64,000 nucleotides of DNA, taken from assembly GCF_000521785.1 (NCBI RefSeq), contig NZ_JALZ01000001.1:248001-312000 (forward strand), read 5' to 3'. The first letter of the stretch is position 1; every line of letters begins with the position of its first letter. The notes under the pieces are model-generated. The model worked only from the letters and a program-made list of their open reading frames with translations. It was not told the origin of the DNA and did not search any database. Origin of the DNA: Roseivivax halodurans JCM 10272 (lineage in GTDB: Bacteria; Pseudomonadota; Alphaproteobacteria; Rhodobacterales; Rhodobacteraceae). This document shows, one piece after another, positions 52,194 through 61,522 of the stretch. Both the position numbers and the translations under genes were made by a program.

Positions 52194-53876
52194 ATGAAGA
52201 TGCGGGCAGCATCACTGCATGACGAATATGGCGACGGCGGATCCCCGCGCGGGTTCGACGATTTCGAACTGCGTCTGGGCGATGTCATGCGCGGTGAACG
52301 CGCGACGCTCGGAAAATCGCTTCTCGACGTGCAGCGCGAGCTCAGGATCAAGGCGAGCTACATCGCCGCGATCGAGAATTGCGATCCCGACGCCTTCGAC
52401 ACTCCGGGCTTTATCGCCGGATACGTGCGCTCCTATGCGCGCTATCTGGGAATGGACCCCGACGAGACATTCGCCGTCTTCTGCGAGGAGAGCGGGTTTT
52501 CGGTCGCCCATGGGATGTCCGAGAAGGCCTCCGTCCTGAAGCGTCCGGCCGAGCCTTCGCAGCAGTCCAGGACGCAACCTGCGCGCGATCCCTTCAAACA
52601 TCCGAGCATGCCCTTCACCCCGGCGAACGAGGGGATGTTCTCGCGGATCGAACCCGGCGCGGTCGGCTCCATGCTGGTCCTGATCGCGCTGATCGGCGGC
52701 ATCGGCTACGGCGGCTGGACCGTTCTCCAGGAAGTGCAGCGCGTTCAGGTCACGCCGGTCGACCAGACCCCGATCGTGCTGTCGGATCTCGACCCGGTCG
52801 CCGCCGCGCGTACGCCCTCGTCCGAAGGCGAAGAGGTCGAAAGCGCGGGCGTCTTCTCGCCGCCCTCGAACGAGGCACTCGACAGGCTCTACCGTCCGCA
52901 GGCGCTCGACGTGCCGGTGCTGGTGGCACGGGATGCGCCGATCTCGACCCTCGATCCGAGCCGGGTTGGCCTCTTTGCAGGCGACGCCTCCAACGATCTG
53001 CCGCAGGTGCAGACTGCGAACAACGCGACCTCCGCCATCGAGCAGACCCTGGCTGAGGTGCTCGGCGGCGCGGGGAGCCGCGATCCGATCATCGGACCGC
53101 GCGACGGCGTGACGCTGGTCGCTGTGCGTCCGGCCTGGGTCCGGGTCACGGATGCGAGCGGCGCAAAAGTGTTCGAGGGCATACTGAACGCGGGCGACAC
53201 TTTCGCCCCCGAACAGACGGTCGAGGACCCACAGTTGCAGGTCGGCGAGAGCGGCGCTCTCTACTTCACCGTCGCCGGTCAGACCTACGGGCCGGTGGGC
53301 GCCCGCGGCGCCGTGACGTCGGGCATCGATCTCGGCGCGCAGGCCGTGGCGGATCGTTTTGCACGCGCGGATGTCGCGGAGGATCCCGACCTTCAGCGGG
53401 TCATCGCAGAGCTCGGCCTCGATCGCGAAGAGCGCGTGGCTAGCGCAGCGCCCGATGCGGAAGCCGCGCCGTCGGAAGAGCCGGTGCCGACGGTTCAGGT
53501 GCTCGAACGGGGAGCGCCGGGGGTCACCGTGGTCGCCGTTGCGGATACCTGGGTGCGGGTGCGTGATGCGGCCGGGGCCACGATCTTCGAGACCGTCATG
53601 TCCGCGGGCGACATCTACGAGGTGCCCCGGACCGAACAGGCCCCGACGATCCGTTCGGGCAATGCCGGCGCCGTTTATTTCGCTGTGGGCGGCCGGACCT
53701 ACGGCCCTTATGGCAGCGAGGGTGCCATCGCCGACAATCTCGCGCTCTCGGTCGCGGATGTGACTGGCGCGATGTCGCCCGCCGATCCCTCAGGAAATGC
53801 CGCGCTCGGCAAGGTGGTGGCGGAGCTCGACATCGGCTCCGCCGGCCCGGAGGACGCCGGGTCCACGGATCAGTGA
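52194..53876 (+). CDS. RodZ-like membrane protein with HTH and two tandem C-terminal (DUF4115-like) domains
   Basis: The N-terminal domain (about residues 25-105) is a RodZ-type helix-turn-helix (LGDVMRGERATLGKSLLDVQ, then IKASYIAAIENCDPDAFDTPGF-like text and YVRSYARYLGMD). A single transmembrane helix (GSMLVLIALIGGIGYGGWTVL) follows near residues 160-180, then a linker. Two copies of a RodZ C-terminal beta-domain end the protein: VAVRPAWVRVTDASGAKVFE...YGPVGARGA at about 302-380 and VAVADTWVRVRDAAGATIFE...YGPYGSEGA at about 443-520. RodZ couples MreB to the elongasome. The duplication and the 560-residue length are unusual. It lies upstream of ispG, a conserved neighbourhood. Confidence 0.82.
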   Translation: MKMRAASLHDEYGDGGSPRGFDDFELRLGDVMRGERATLGKSLLDVQRELRIKASYIAAIENCDPDAFDTPGFIAGYVRSYARYLGMDPDETFAVFCEESGFSVAHGMSEKASVLKRPAEPSQQSRTQPARDPFKHPSMPFTPANEGMFSRIEPGAVGSMLVLIALIGGIGYGGWTVLQEVQRVQVTPVDQTPIVLSDLDPVAAARTPSSEGEEVESAGVFSPPSNEALDRLYRPQALDVPVLVARDAPISTLDPSRVGLFAGDASNDLPQVQTANNATSAIEQTLAEVLGGAGSRDPIIGPRDGVTLVAVRPAWVRVTDASGAKVFEGILNAGDTFAPEQTVEDPQLQVGESGALYFTVAGQTYGPVGARGAVTSGIDLGAQAVADRFARADVAEDPDLQRVIAELGLDREERVASAAPDAEAAPSEEPVPTVQVLERGAPGVTVVAVADTWVRVRDAAGATIFETVMSAGDIYEVPRTEQAPTIRSGNAGAVYFAVGGRTYGPYGSEGAIADNLALSVADVTGAMSPADPSGNAALGKVVAELDIGSAGPEDAGSTDQ

Positions 53877-53930
53877 GGTCGCGCCCGGTTGAAGCGTGCC
53901 GCCCCCTCGGTTAGCTAGAGGCCAAGGACC

Positions 53931-53950
53931 GGCCCCGCAGCGGCGGGGCC
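53931..53950. terminator. GC-rich hairpin between rodZ-like gene and ispG
   Basis: GGCCCCGC-AGCG-GCGGGGCC is a perfect 8-bp stem with a 4-nt loop, 54 bp after the RodZ-like stop and 27 bp before the ispG start. There is no T tract; it could attenuate or stabilise the ispG message. Confidence 0.4.
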
Positions 53951-53976
53951 CACGGCCACGCTCGATGGAGGGCTGA

Positions 53977-55110
53977 ATGAGCCTCAATCACGTCCGCCCC
54001 TGGCGCAACATCTACCGCCGGAAGTCCCGGCAGATCATGGTGGGCAACGTGCCTGTCGGGGGCGATGCACCGATCTCGGTGCAGACGATGACCAATACCG
54101 ACACCACCGACGTGAAGGCGACCGTCGATCAGGTGCAGCGCGCCGCCGATGCGGGCGCCGACATCGTGCGCGTCTCGGTGCCCGACGAGGCCTCCTCGAA
54201 GGCGCTGAAGGAAATCGTGCGCGAGAGCCCGGTGCCCATCGTCGCCGACATCCACTTCCATTACCGCCGCGGGATCGAGGCGGCCGAGGCGGGCGCCGCC
54301 TGCCTGCGGATCAATCCCGGCAACATCGGCTCCGAGGAGCGGGTGCGCGAGGTGATCTCGGCCGCGCGCGATCACGGCTGCTCCATGCGGATCGGCGTCA
54401 ACGCCGGCAGCCTCGAGCGGCATCTCCTCGAGAAATACGGCGAGCCGTGCCCCGACGCGATGGTGGAAAGCGGGCTCGACCACATCCGGATCCTGCAGGA
54501 CAACGACTTCCACGAGTTCAAGATCTCGGTGAAGGCCTCGGACGTCTTCCTCGCCGCGGCGGCCTATCAGGGTATCGCCGAGGCGACGGACGCGCCGATC
54601 CACCTCGGCATCACCGAGGCGGGCGGGCTGACCTCGGGCACGATCAAGTCCTCGATCGGCCTCGGCAACCTCCTGTGGATGGGGATCGGCGACACGGTGC
54701 GCGTCTCGCTCTCGGCCGATCCCGTCGAGGAGGTGAAGGTCGGCTACGAGATCCTCAAGGCGCTCGGACTGCGCCATCGCGGCGTCAACATCATCTCGTG
54801 CCCGTCCTGCGCCCGTCAGGGTTTCGACGTGATCAAGACGGTTGAAAAGCTCGAGGAACGGCTCGAGCACATCAAGACGCCGATGTCGCTATCGATCATC
54901 GGCTGCGTGGTGAACGGCCCCGGCGAGGCGCTGATGACCGATGTCGGCTTCACCGGTGGCGGCGCGGGCCGTGGCATGGTCTATCTCGCCGGAAAGAAAT
55001 CCCACTCGATGTCGAACGACGAGATGGTGGATCACATCGTCGAGCAGGTGGAGAAGCGCGCCGCCGAGATCGAAGCGGGTGAGGTCGCCCCGACCGAAGC
55101 GGCGGAGTGA
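53977..55110 (+). CDS. ispG: 4-hydroxy-3-methylbut-2-enyl-diphosphate synthase IspG
   Basis: IspG converts methylerythritol cyclodiphosphate to HMBPP, the penultimate step of the MEP isoprenoid pathway, using a [4Fe-4S] cluster. The N-terminal TIM barrel contains [12 protein letters not shown] and the [15 protein letters not shown] segment. The C-terminal cluster domain has the three cysteines (CPSC near 268-271, GC in [11 protein letters not shown]) and the conserved Glu in NGPGE. The length of 377 residues is standard. GGAGG precedes ATG 53977. Confidence 0.96.
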   Translation: MSLNHVRPWRNIYRRKSRQIMVGNVPVGGDAPISVQTMTNTDTTDVKATVDQVQRAADAGADIVRVSVPDEASSKALKEIVRESPVPIVADIHFHYRRGIEAAEAGAACLRINPGNIGSEERVREVISAARDHGCSMRIGVNAGSLERHLLEKYGEPCPDAMVESGLDHIRILQDNDFHEFKISVKASDVFLAAAAYQGIAEATDAPIHLGITEAGGLTSGTIKSSIGLGNLLWMGIGDTVRVSLSADPVEEVKVGYEILKALGLRHRGVNIISCPSCARQGFDVIKTVEKLEERLEHIKTPMSLSIIGCVVNGPGEALMTDVGFTGGGAGRGMVYLAGKKSHSMSNDEMVDHIVEQVEKRAAEIEAGEVAPTEAAE

Positions 55111-55158
55111 TCGTCCCGCGTTCTTCTTGAACCAATTAAATCGGGAGGACGCCGGCGA

Positions 55159-55932
55159 TCAGCTGGCGTCGACCCGGACGCTCTGCGTGACGAGTTCGGC
55201 GGGGCCGTAGCTGGTCAGGAAGGCCACGTCCGTCGCGTCGCGCCCGACGCAGATCCGCGCGTTGTCGAAAGGAATCGTCATGCGTGTCGGATCGACGAGG
55301 CGCCAGGCGCCGTCAAGCCAGACCTCCGCCACCGCGTGGAAATCGGGCGGCGTGACGTTGAGCCCGTAGGTGCTCGCGAAACGCGCCGGGATGGTGCCGG
55401 CGCGGGCGAGGGTGATCAGCAGATGCGCGAAGTCCCGGCAGACCCCCTGCCGCTGCACGAAGGTCTCGAGCGCCGAGGTCTCGGAATTCGACACGCCCGG
55501 CGTATAGGCAACATTCTCGAAGACGAAGTCCCGCATCGCGGCGATCTTCTCGCCCCCCGAGAAGCGGCCGAATTCCTGCGCGACGAAGGCGAGGAACTTG
55601 TCAGAGGGGCAGTACCGCGAGGGCAGGAGATATTTCACCACATCCTCCGGAAGCTCCGCCGGGGCGTGGCCCGACAGCGTCGCGATGTCGGAGGTGCTGC
55701 GCAGGATCTCGACGTCAGCCCGGTAGCGGCAGGTGAGCCGCTCCTCGGGCCGGCACCAGAGCCGCGTGCCAACCTCGTCCTCGGCCCTGTTCGTCCGCGT
55801 CACCAGCCCGCCGAGGTCGAGCTCCTCCGACAGGATGCGCTGATCCGCCATCGGAGCTGCGGAAATTTGCAGAAGGCAGTCCGTCGGCGCGTCGAAACGG
55901 TAATCGAGCGTGACGTCGATGTGCAGGGTCAT
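55159..55932 (-). CDS. Transglutaminase-like family protein
   Basis: The 257-residue protein has the transglutaminase-like Cys-His-Asp triad: Cys in QGVCRDFAHLLI (about residue 167), His in PPDFHAVAEVWL and Asp in LVDPTRM. The N-terminal ~95 residues form a beta-domain (YRFDAPTDCLLQISAAP) like that of bacterial transglutaminase N-terminal modules. No signal peptide is visible, so it should be cytoplasmic. Family members act as proteases or amidases; the substrate is unknown. It ends convergently with ispG, and the gap shows no terminator. Confidence 0.87.
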   Translation of the reverse strand: MTLHIDVTLDYRFDAPTDCLLQISAAPMADQRILSEELDLGGLVTRTNRAEDEVGTRLWCRPEERLTCRYRADVEILRSTSDIATLSGHAPAELPEDVVKYLLPSRYCPSDKFLAFVAQEFGRFSGGEKIAAMRDFVFENVAYTPGVSNSETSALETFVQRQGVCRDFAHLLITLARAGTIPARFASTYGLNVTPPDFHAVAEVWLDGAWRLVDPTRMTIPFDNARICVGRDATDVAFLTSYGPAELVTQSVRVDAS

Positions 55933-55970
55933 GTCGGCTCCAGCCGGTTGAGATACGGGACGCGGTGCCC

Positions 55971-56516
55971 CTACTCCCCCAGATAGCGCTCGAGCACAAT
56001 TGTCGGCATGTGACCGCGGATCATCTTGTCGGCCATGACGTAGGCGGGAACCATGTCGAGCGTCAGCCGCTCCATCATGGCCCTGTCCTCGGGCTTCTGA
56101 GAGACGTCGATCACCGTCGCGGCGATCTGCACGCGCTGCGCCAGTTCATCGAGGTCTCGTTCTGCGGCGGCGCAGTCGGGGCAGTCCTGTCCGACCAGAA
56201 GGGCGATCTTTACCGGTCCGTCCGCCGCGCCGATCAGCGGGCGGTCGCGAGAGAAGAGGGCGGCGGCCTCGCCCTCGATCCGCGCAAGGTCGCTGGCGAT
56301 CTCGTCGGCATAGAGCCCTTGGGCGATCTCGGTGGCGAGGCCCGGGTCCGATCCGAGCGCCGGACCGACGAGTTCGGGCTCCAGATGAAACAGTTCTCTC
56401 AGCTCCTCGCCGAGAGCGGCCGTTTCCTCGAGGCTGTCTGCGATGACCTCTGCCGCCCCGGCGGGGACCGCAGACATCATCGCGACAAGGAGAGCGGCGC
56501 CACGCGCCGAGATCAT
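55971..56516 (-). CDS. Periplasmic thioredoxin-fold protein with CPDC motif
   Basis: A signal peptide (ARGAALLVAMMSAVPAGA, cleavage near AAE) precedes a 160-residue domain whose C-terminal half looks like a shortened thioredoxin fold. It has the redox motif CPDC at residues 112-115 and a cis-proline-like MVPAYVMADKMIRGHMP segment that mirrors the end of the upstream DsbA-like protein. It overlaps that gene by 4 bp and is translated with it. A role as partner, reductant or chaperone of the DsbA-like protein is inference. Confidence 0.72.
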   Translation of the reverse strand: MISARGAALLVAMMSAVPAGAAEVIADSLEETAALGEELRELFHLEPELVGPALGSDPGLATEIAQGLYADEIASDLARIEGEAAALFSRDRPLIGAADGPVKIALLVGQDCPDCAAAERDLDELAQRVQIAATVIDVSQKPEDRAMMERLTLDMVPAYVMADKMIRGHMPTIVLERYLGE

Positions 56517-57268
56517 CCCGCCTCGCGGGCGTCTTCGACGATCGCGCGCATCTGGTCGATGGTGACGTAACCGCGGATCAGCTCGTCGCCCATGACGAAG
56601 GTCGGCGTGCCGCGGATCTGGAGCTGCTGCGCCAGTTCGCGCACGCTGGCGATCTCCTCGGTCACGGCGTCGCTGTCCATCTCGTCCATGACCGCGTCGG
56701 CGTCGAGGCCGAGCGTGCCCGCGATGCGCTTCAGCGCCGTCTCACTGGGCTCTCCGGACATCGCCATGAGCGCGTCGTGCACGGATTTGTAGGCCTCGTC
56801 TCCGCCGACATTCTTGGCCGCGATGGCGAAGCGCGAGGCGGTCATCGAGGCCTCGCCGAGGATCGGGAATTCCTTGAGGATAAAACGGATGTTGCCGTCG
56901 CTCTCGACAAGCTGCTCAACCTCGTCCTTGGCGCGGCGGCAATAGCCGCAGCGGTAATCCATGAACTCGACGACGGTGATGTCGCCGTCCGGATTGCCGC
57001 CGACCCAGGAATAGCCGTCTTCGAAGATCGCGTTCGAATGGGCGGCGACGAGTTCGCCATCGGCCTGCGCCTGATCCGCCGCCTGCTGCTGCTCCAGCGC
57101 ATCGACCGCCTCGAGGATCACCTGGGGGTTCTCCATGAGGTACTCGCGAACCTCGGTCCGGAACGCCTCGCGCTCGGCATCGGTCATGTCGGTGATGTCG
57201 AAGGCGGCCGCGGGGACGGCGGCGAATGCGAGCGCGAGGGCCGAGGCGGCGCTGCGGGCAAAGTTCAT
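56513..57268 (-). CDS. DsbA-family periplasmic thiol:disulfide oxidoreductase
   Basis: After a signal peptide (ASALALAFAAVPAAA) comes an N-terminal helical segment (about 25-80) of the Com1/ScsC/BdbD kind. A DsbA thioredoxin fold follows, with active site CGYC at residues 107-110 in VEFMDYRCGYCRRAKDEV and the cis-Pro loop RGTPTFVMGDELIRG. It would introduce or isomerise disulfides in the periplasm. AAAAGGAG precedes the ATG. It is the first gene of a two-gene operon with the CPDC protein. Confidence 0.9.
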   Translation of the reverse strand: MNFARSAASALALAFAAVPAAAFDITDMTDAEREAFRTEVREYLMENPQVILEAVDALEQQQAADQAQADGELVAAHSNAIFEDGYSWVGGNPDGDITVVEFMDYRCGYCRRAKDEVEQLVESDGNIRFILKEFPILGEASMTASRFAIAAKNVGGDEAYKSVHDALMAMSGEPSETALKRIAGTLGLDADAVMDEMDSDAVTEEIASVRELAQQLQIRGTPTFVMGDELIRGYVTIDQMRAIVEDAREAG

Positions 57269-57469
57269 GCGGACATCTCCTTTTAACGTCGCGCGGAGAA
57301 TGGCGGGAGCGGCCCGCGATCACAACCCGCACCCGCCGCGGTATCCCGTTTGTGATGGCGGCGCATCGCCTATGGGGCCGATGCCCCCTAACCGGACGGA
57401 GCCACATGAGGTAGGATCGAGGTCACGAGGTCGGGCAAACCGACCCGGAGCAGAGGCAGGAGCAGATCC

Positions 57470-57586
57470 ATGTTCAATATGGCAGCGACAGTGGCGCTGG
57501 TCGCCGCGCTTGCGGCAACGATGGCGGTGGCCGTTCCCAAGACAGCAGAGCCGCCGAAGGTGGAACATTCCACGTCCGAGGGGTGA
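57470..57586 (+). CDS. 38-residue micro-ORF with a hydrophobic helix
   Basis: The short frame from ATG 57470 to TGA 57586 encodes a peptide with one hydrophobic helix (MAATVALVAALAATMAVAV, residues 4-22) and a polar tail ending in HSTSEG. AGGAG stands about 9 bases before the ATG, and a small hairpin (GGTCGG/CCGACC, 57429-57445) lies upstream. Its stop codon is 57 bp before the amidase start, so the two could be cotranscribed. It may be a membrane micropeptide or a leader. No family is recognised. Confidence 0.45.
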   Translation: MFNMAATVALVAALAATMAVAVPKTAEPPKVEHSTSEG

Positions 57587-57642
57587 AAGGCACCCGCTGC
57601 TCGTGTAGGGTCGCCGCAAGGCAGAACGGCTCGGGCAGGGCG

Positions 57643-58857
57643 ATGGGCAGATTTCGAAGATTGGCGGCTTTGGGCGCGTCGCTGCTCTGGGCCGGCGCAG
57701 CGCCTGCGCAGGATGCGGGCGGCGTCGCGCGGCTCGATCCCGATGCGAGCGCCGTTCGCGACATCTGGGGCGGTGCCCGGATCGACCTCGCTCTCAGCGA
57801 GGGGGTGCCCTGGCGTGTCTTCACCCTGACGGAGCCTCCGCGCCTCCTCCTCGAGTTCCGCGAGCTCGACTGGGGCGAGGGCGACCCGCAGAGCATCGTC
57901 AGCGGCGCGAAGGTGCGCGCCCTGCGGCCCGCGGTTCAGAGGCCCGGCTGGTCGCGGCTGGTGGCCGAGCTCGGCGGGCCGATGCGCATCTCCTTCGCGG
58001 ATCTTCGCATCGATGGCAGCGGTGCGGCTAAGCTGTCGGTGCGCCTAGGCGATACCGACGCCGAGACCTTCGCGGCCCTGTCGGGCACAGCGCGCAACCC
58101 GCTGTGGGATATGCCGGAACCGGCCGGGATACGGGCGATGCCCGAACGGGACGGGGTTCTGCGCGTCATGCTCGACCCCGGACATGGCGGCGTCGATCCG
58201 GGCGCCCAGCATGGCGGGGCGACCGAGGCCGAGTTGATGATGACCTTCGCGCGCGATCTCAAGGACGTGCTGCTGCGCTCGGGCGGTTTCGACGTCGAGA
58301 TGACCCGGAGCGGCGACGGCTTCATGTCGCTCGAGGGGCGGGTGGCCGCGGCGCATCGGGCGGGGGCGGAGGTCTTCGTCTCGCTCCATGCCGATGCGCT
58401 CGAGGACGGCGTCGCGCGGGGGGCCACCGTCTACTCGTTGGCCGACAGCGAGGCCGGCGCCGCGTCGGCTGCGCTGGTCGAGCGGCACGAACGCGCGGAT
58501 CTCCTTGCCGGTCTCGACCTCTCCGGCGCCGACGACCGGGTGGCGGGCGTGCTGATGGATCTGGCACGGCTCGACACCCAGCCGCGGAGCCGCGCGCTCG
58601 CCGAGGCCATCGTGGCCGGCATCGCCGGGAGCGGCGGCAGTCTGCACAAGCGCCCGCTGCGGCAGGCTGGGTTCTCCGTGCTGAAGGCCGCGGACATTCC
58701 GTCCGTCCTCGTGGAGCTCGGGTTCCTGTCGACCGACGCGGAGCTGCGGAACATGCGCGATGCGGAGTGGCGGGCCCGCATGGCGCGGGGTATCCGCGAC
58801 GGGCTGCGGGCCTGGCAGGTTTCGGACGCCGCCGCCGCGGAGCTGCGCCGCAAATGA
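57643..58857 (+). CDS. N-acetylmuramoyl-L-alanine amidase with AMIN domain (AmiC-like)
   Basis: A periplasmic zinc amidase that cleaves the amide bond between MurNAc and the peptide stem during cell separation. The signal peptide (RRLAALGASLLWAGAAPAQ) is followed by an AMIN domain (about 25-130) that targets the septum. The Amidase_3 domain (about 165-400) has zinc ligands in DPGHGGVDPG, ATEAELMM and SLHADA, and the catalytic Glu in VELGFLS. GGGCAGGG precedes ATG 57643, chosen because it gives a clean signal peptide; the GTG at 57583 would add 20 residues. PBP1A follows, a conserved pairing in this lineage. Confidence 0.92.
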   Translation: MGRFRRLAALGASLLWAGAAPAQDAGGVARLDPDASAVRDIWGGARIDLALSEGVPWRVFTLTEPPRLLLEFRELDWGEGDPQSIVSGAKVRALRPAVQRPGWSRLVAELGGPMRISFADLRIDGSGAAKLSVRLGDTDAETFAALSGTARNPLWDMPEPAGIRAMPERDGVLRVMLDPGHGGVDPGAQHGGATEAELMMTFARDLKDVLLRSGGFDVEMTRSGDGFMSLEGRVAAAHRAGAEVFVSLHADALEDGVARGATVYSLADSEAGAASAALVERHERADLLAGLDLSGADDRVAGVLMDLARLDTQPRSRALAEAIVAGIAGSGGSLHKRPLRQAGFSVLKAADIPSVLVELGFLSTDAELRNMRDAEWRARMARGIRDGLRAWQVSDAAAAELRRK

Positions 58858-58881
58858 TGCCAGGGCGGATGAAGACGTGTT

Positions 58882-58910
58882 TTGACTGACCGGACGCAAG
58901 CGTTTATCGC
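58882..58910 (+). promoter_or_regulatory. Candidate sigma-70 promoter of the PBP1A gene
   Basis: TTGACT and TATCGC stand 17 bp apart, ending 30 bp before the PBP1A ATG. The -35 matches the consensus well and the -10 only partly. Confidence 0.4.
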
Positions 58911-58940
58911 GCGTTCACCTATCTCGTGGGAGCCTACGCC

Positions 58941-61493
58941 ATGCTGCGTTTCATCATGTCCTTCTTCGGCGCCATCTTCTCGATGGTCACGCTCGGCGTG
59001 GGCATGCTCGCCCTCTCGCTCGGAGCGGTGTTCTGGATCTACGGATCGGACCTGCCGAGCCACGAGAGCCTCGCGCAGTACACGCCGCCGACGATCAGCC
59101 GGATCTATTCGACCGAAGGCCGGATCATCGACGAGTTCGCGCAGGAACGCCGGCTCTTCACGCCTGCGAACGAGATCCCGGACATGGTGAAGCAGGCCTT
59201 CATCTCGGCCGAGGACAAGAACTTCTACCAGCACTCGGGCTACGACACCCGCGGCATCGCGGCCGCCGTGATCGATGCGGTGAAATCCCGCGGCCAGGAC
59301 GTGCGCGGCGCCTCGACCATCACCCAGCAGGTGATGAAGAACTTCCTGCTCTCGGGCGACCGCCGCGCCGAGCGCAAGATCAAGGAGATCATCCTCGCCA
59401 CACGGCTCGAGGAGACGCTCTCGAAGGACAAGATCCTCGAGCTCTATCTCAACGAGATCTTCCTCGGGCAGAACAGTTACGGCGTGACCGCGGCGGCGCA
59501 GACCTATTTCAACAAGTCGCTGAGCGAGCTCGAACCGCACGAGGCGGCGTTCCTCGCTTCGCTGCCGAAGGCGCCGTCGGACTACCATCCCGTCCGCAAC
59601 AAGGAGCGGGTCACGGCGCGGCGCGACTACGTGCTGCGCGAAATGTTCCAGAACGGCTACATCGCCGAGGACACCTACGAGGCGTCGGTGAACGAGCCGC
59701 TCCGGACCGTTCAGAACGGCGATTTCGAGCCGTTCCGTGCGAGCCTGCCGCCGCGCGGCTACTTCACCGACGAGATCCGCCGCCAGCTGTCCCAGGATTT
59801 CGGCGAGGAGAAGTTCTTCTCCGGCGGCTTCTCGGTCCGCGCGACGCTCGATCCCGAGATGCAGGTCGAGGCGTCCCGCGCCCTGCGCGAGGCGCTCGAG
59901 AACTATGACCGCTCCCGCGGCGTTTGGCGCGGCACCGGCAAGACCATCGAGGAGGCCCAGCTCGGCACGGAGGCGGACTGGCGCGCTGCGCTGCAGGGCG
60001 TGAAAGTTCCCCGCGACATCGAACTCGAGCGTCCCTGGCACCCCGCCGTCGTGCTCGAGGTCGGGGACAGCGCCGCGCGCATCGGCATCGAGGGTGTCGA
60101 TGAGGATGAGGACGGCCACTGGATCCCGGCCGAAGACGTGACCTGGGCGCGCAAGTGGAACCGCGAGACCGAGCGGCTCGAGGACCGCGCGAACGTTGCG
60201 GGCGACCTGCTCGACGTCGGCGACGTGGTGCTCGTGCGCGAGATGACCTCGGACGACGACGGCAGCTTCATCCGGTGGTCCCTGCGGCAGGTTCCGGTGG
60301 TCGAGGGCGCCTTCATGGCGATGGACGTCAATTCCGGGCGCGTGCTGGCGATGCAGGGGGGCTTTTCCTACCAGCATTCCGTCTTCAACCGGACGACGCA
60401 GGCCAAGCGGCAGCCGGGCTCGTCCTTCAAGCCGTTCGTCTACGCGGCGGCCCTCGACAGCGGCTATTCCCCGGCGACGATTGTCGTGGACGCCCCGATC
60501 GAGATCAACACGCCGCAGGGGCTCTGGCGGCCCAAGAACTACACCAACCAGTTCTACGGTCCGACGCCGCTCCGCACCGGCATCGAGCGGTCGCGGAACC
60601 TGATGACCGTGCGCCTTGCGCAGGAGATCGGGATGAGCACGGTCGCCCGTTACGCGGAGCGCTTCGGCGTCTACGACGACATGGGGCTGCACCTCGCCAA
60701 CGCGCTCGGGTCGGAAGAGACCACCGTCTTCAAGATGGTCGCCGCCTACGCGATGTTCGCCAATGGCGGCGAGCGGGTCGAGCCGACGCTCGTGGACCGC
60801 ATCCAGGACCGCTACGGCAACACCGTCTACCGCCACGACACCCGCGATTGCGTGAACTGCGTCGATCCGAACCTGCCGACCGGCTACGGCCCGCGCATCG
60901 TCTCGGACCGCGAGCGTATCATGGACCCGGTGACGGCCTACCAGATCACCTCGATGATGCAGGGTGTGGTCGATCGCGGCACCGCCGCGGGCGCGGTCAA
61001 CCTGCCGGTTCCGACCGCGGGCAAGACCGGCACCACCAACGATGCCAAGGATGTCTGGTTCGTCGGCTTCACTTCCAACATCGTCGCAGGCTGCTATATC
61101 GGTTACGACCAGCCGCGCACGCTCGGTTCCGGCGCGTCCGGCGGGGGCCTCTGCGGCCCGGTCTTCCAGTCGTTCATGGAGAAGGCGGTCGCAAAATACG
61201 GCGGCAGCGAATTCAAGGTCCCCGAGGCGTGCGAGTTCATCAAGATCGACCGCTTCTCGGGCTCGCGCCTGCCCGACGGCGCCAGCGGCGACAACGTGGT
61301 CTCGGAATGCTTCCGCGCCGGCGAGCAGCCGATCTTCGGCGTCCAGATGGACGGCGGCTGGGCCATGGGCTCGGGCTTCGAGGTGATCCAGCCCGACGGC
61401 CGTGCCAAGCAGGTCACGACCTCGACCGGCAAGAAGGCGGTGGTAGGACCGAAGGCGAGCTTCGGAACGATGTCCTCGGGCGGTCTCTACTGA
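58941..61493 (+). CDS. mrcA: Penicillin-binding protein 1A (bifunctional transglycosylase/transpeptidase)
   Basis: The enzyme polymerises and cross-links peptidoglycan. After an N-terminal membrane anchor (about residues 8-34) the GT51 domain has SAEDKNFYQHSG with catalytic Glu91, STITQQVMKN and LNEIFLGQNSYGV. An OB-like insert (about 310-440) follows. The transpeptidase domain has the SxxK serine in RQPGSSFKPF, SxN in ERSRNLM and KTGTTNDAKD. ATG 58941 with GGGAG upstream is preferred over GTG 58926. The 850-residue length is typical. It lies downstream of the amidase gene. Confidence 0.94.
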   Translation: MLRFIMSFFGAIFSMVTLGVGMLALSLGAVFWIYGSDLPSHESLAQYTPPTISRIYSTEGRIIDEFAQERRLFTPANEIPDMVKQAFISAEDKNFYQHSGYDTRGIAAAVIDAVKSRGQDVRGASTITQQVMKNFLLSGDRRAERKIKEIILATRLEETLSKDKILELYLNEIFLGQNSYGVTAAAQTYFNKSLSELEPHEAAFLASLPKAPSDYHPVRNKERVTARRDYVLREMFQNGYIAEDTYEASVNEPLRTVQNGDFEPFRASLPPRGYFTDEIRRQLSQDFGEEKFFSGGFSVRATLDPEMQVEASRALREALENYDRSRGVWRGTGKTIEEAQLGTEADWRAALQGVKVPRDIELERPWHPAVVLEVGDSAARIGIEGVDEDEDGHWIPAEDVTWARKWNRETERLEDRANVAGDLLDVGDVVLVREMTSDDDGSFIRWSLRQVPVVEGAFMAMDVNSGRVLAMQGGFSYQHSVFNRTTQAKRQPGSSFKPFVYAAALDSGYSPATIVVDAPIEINTPQGLWRPKNYTNQFYGPTPLRTGIERSRNLMTVRLAQEIGMSTVARYAERFGVYDDMGLHLANALGSEETTVFKMVAAYAMFANGGERVEPTLVDRIQDRYGNTVYRHDTRDCVNCVDPNLPTGYGPRIVSDRERIMDPVTAYQITSMMQGVVDRGTAAGAVNLPVPTAGKTGTTNDAKDVWFVGFTSNIVAGCYIGYDQPRTLGSGASGGGLCGPVFQSFMEKAVAKYGGSEFKVPEACEFIKIDRFSGSRLPDGASGDNVVSECFRAGEQPIFGVQMDGGWAMGSGFEVIQPDGRAKQVTTSTGKKAVVGPKASFGTMSSGGLY

Positions 61494-61522
61494 TCGGCGG
61501 GAACCAGGCCGGCTTGGCGGGA

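Noticed and set aside
57388-57573. Minus-strand 61-codon frame opposite the micro-ORF
   Set aside because: It has no ribosome-binding site comparable to the AGGAG of the plus-strand micro-ORF, and its hydrophobicity is the mirror of the same alanine/valine codons.
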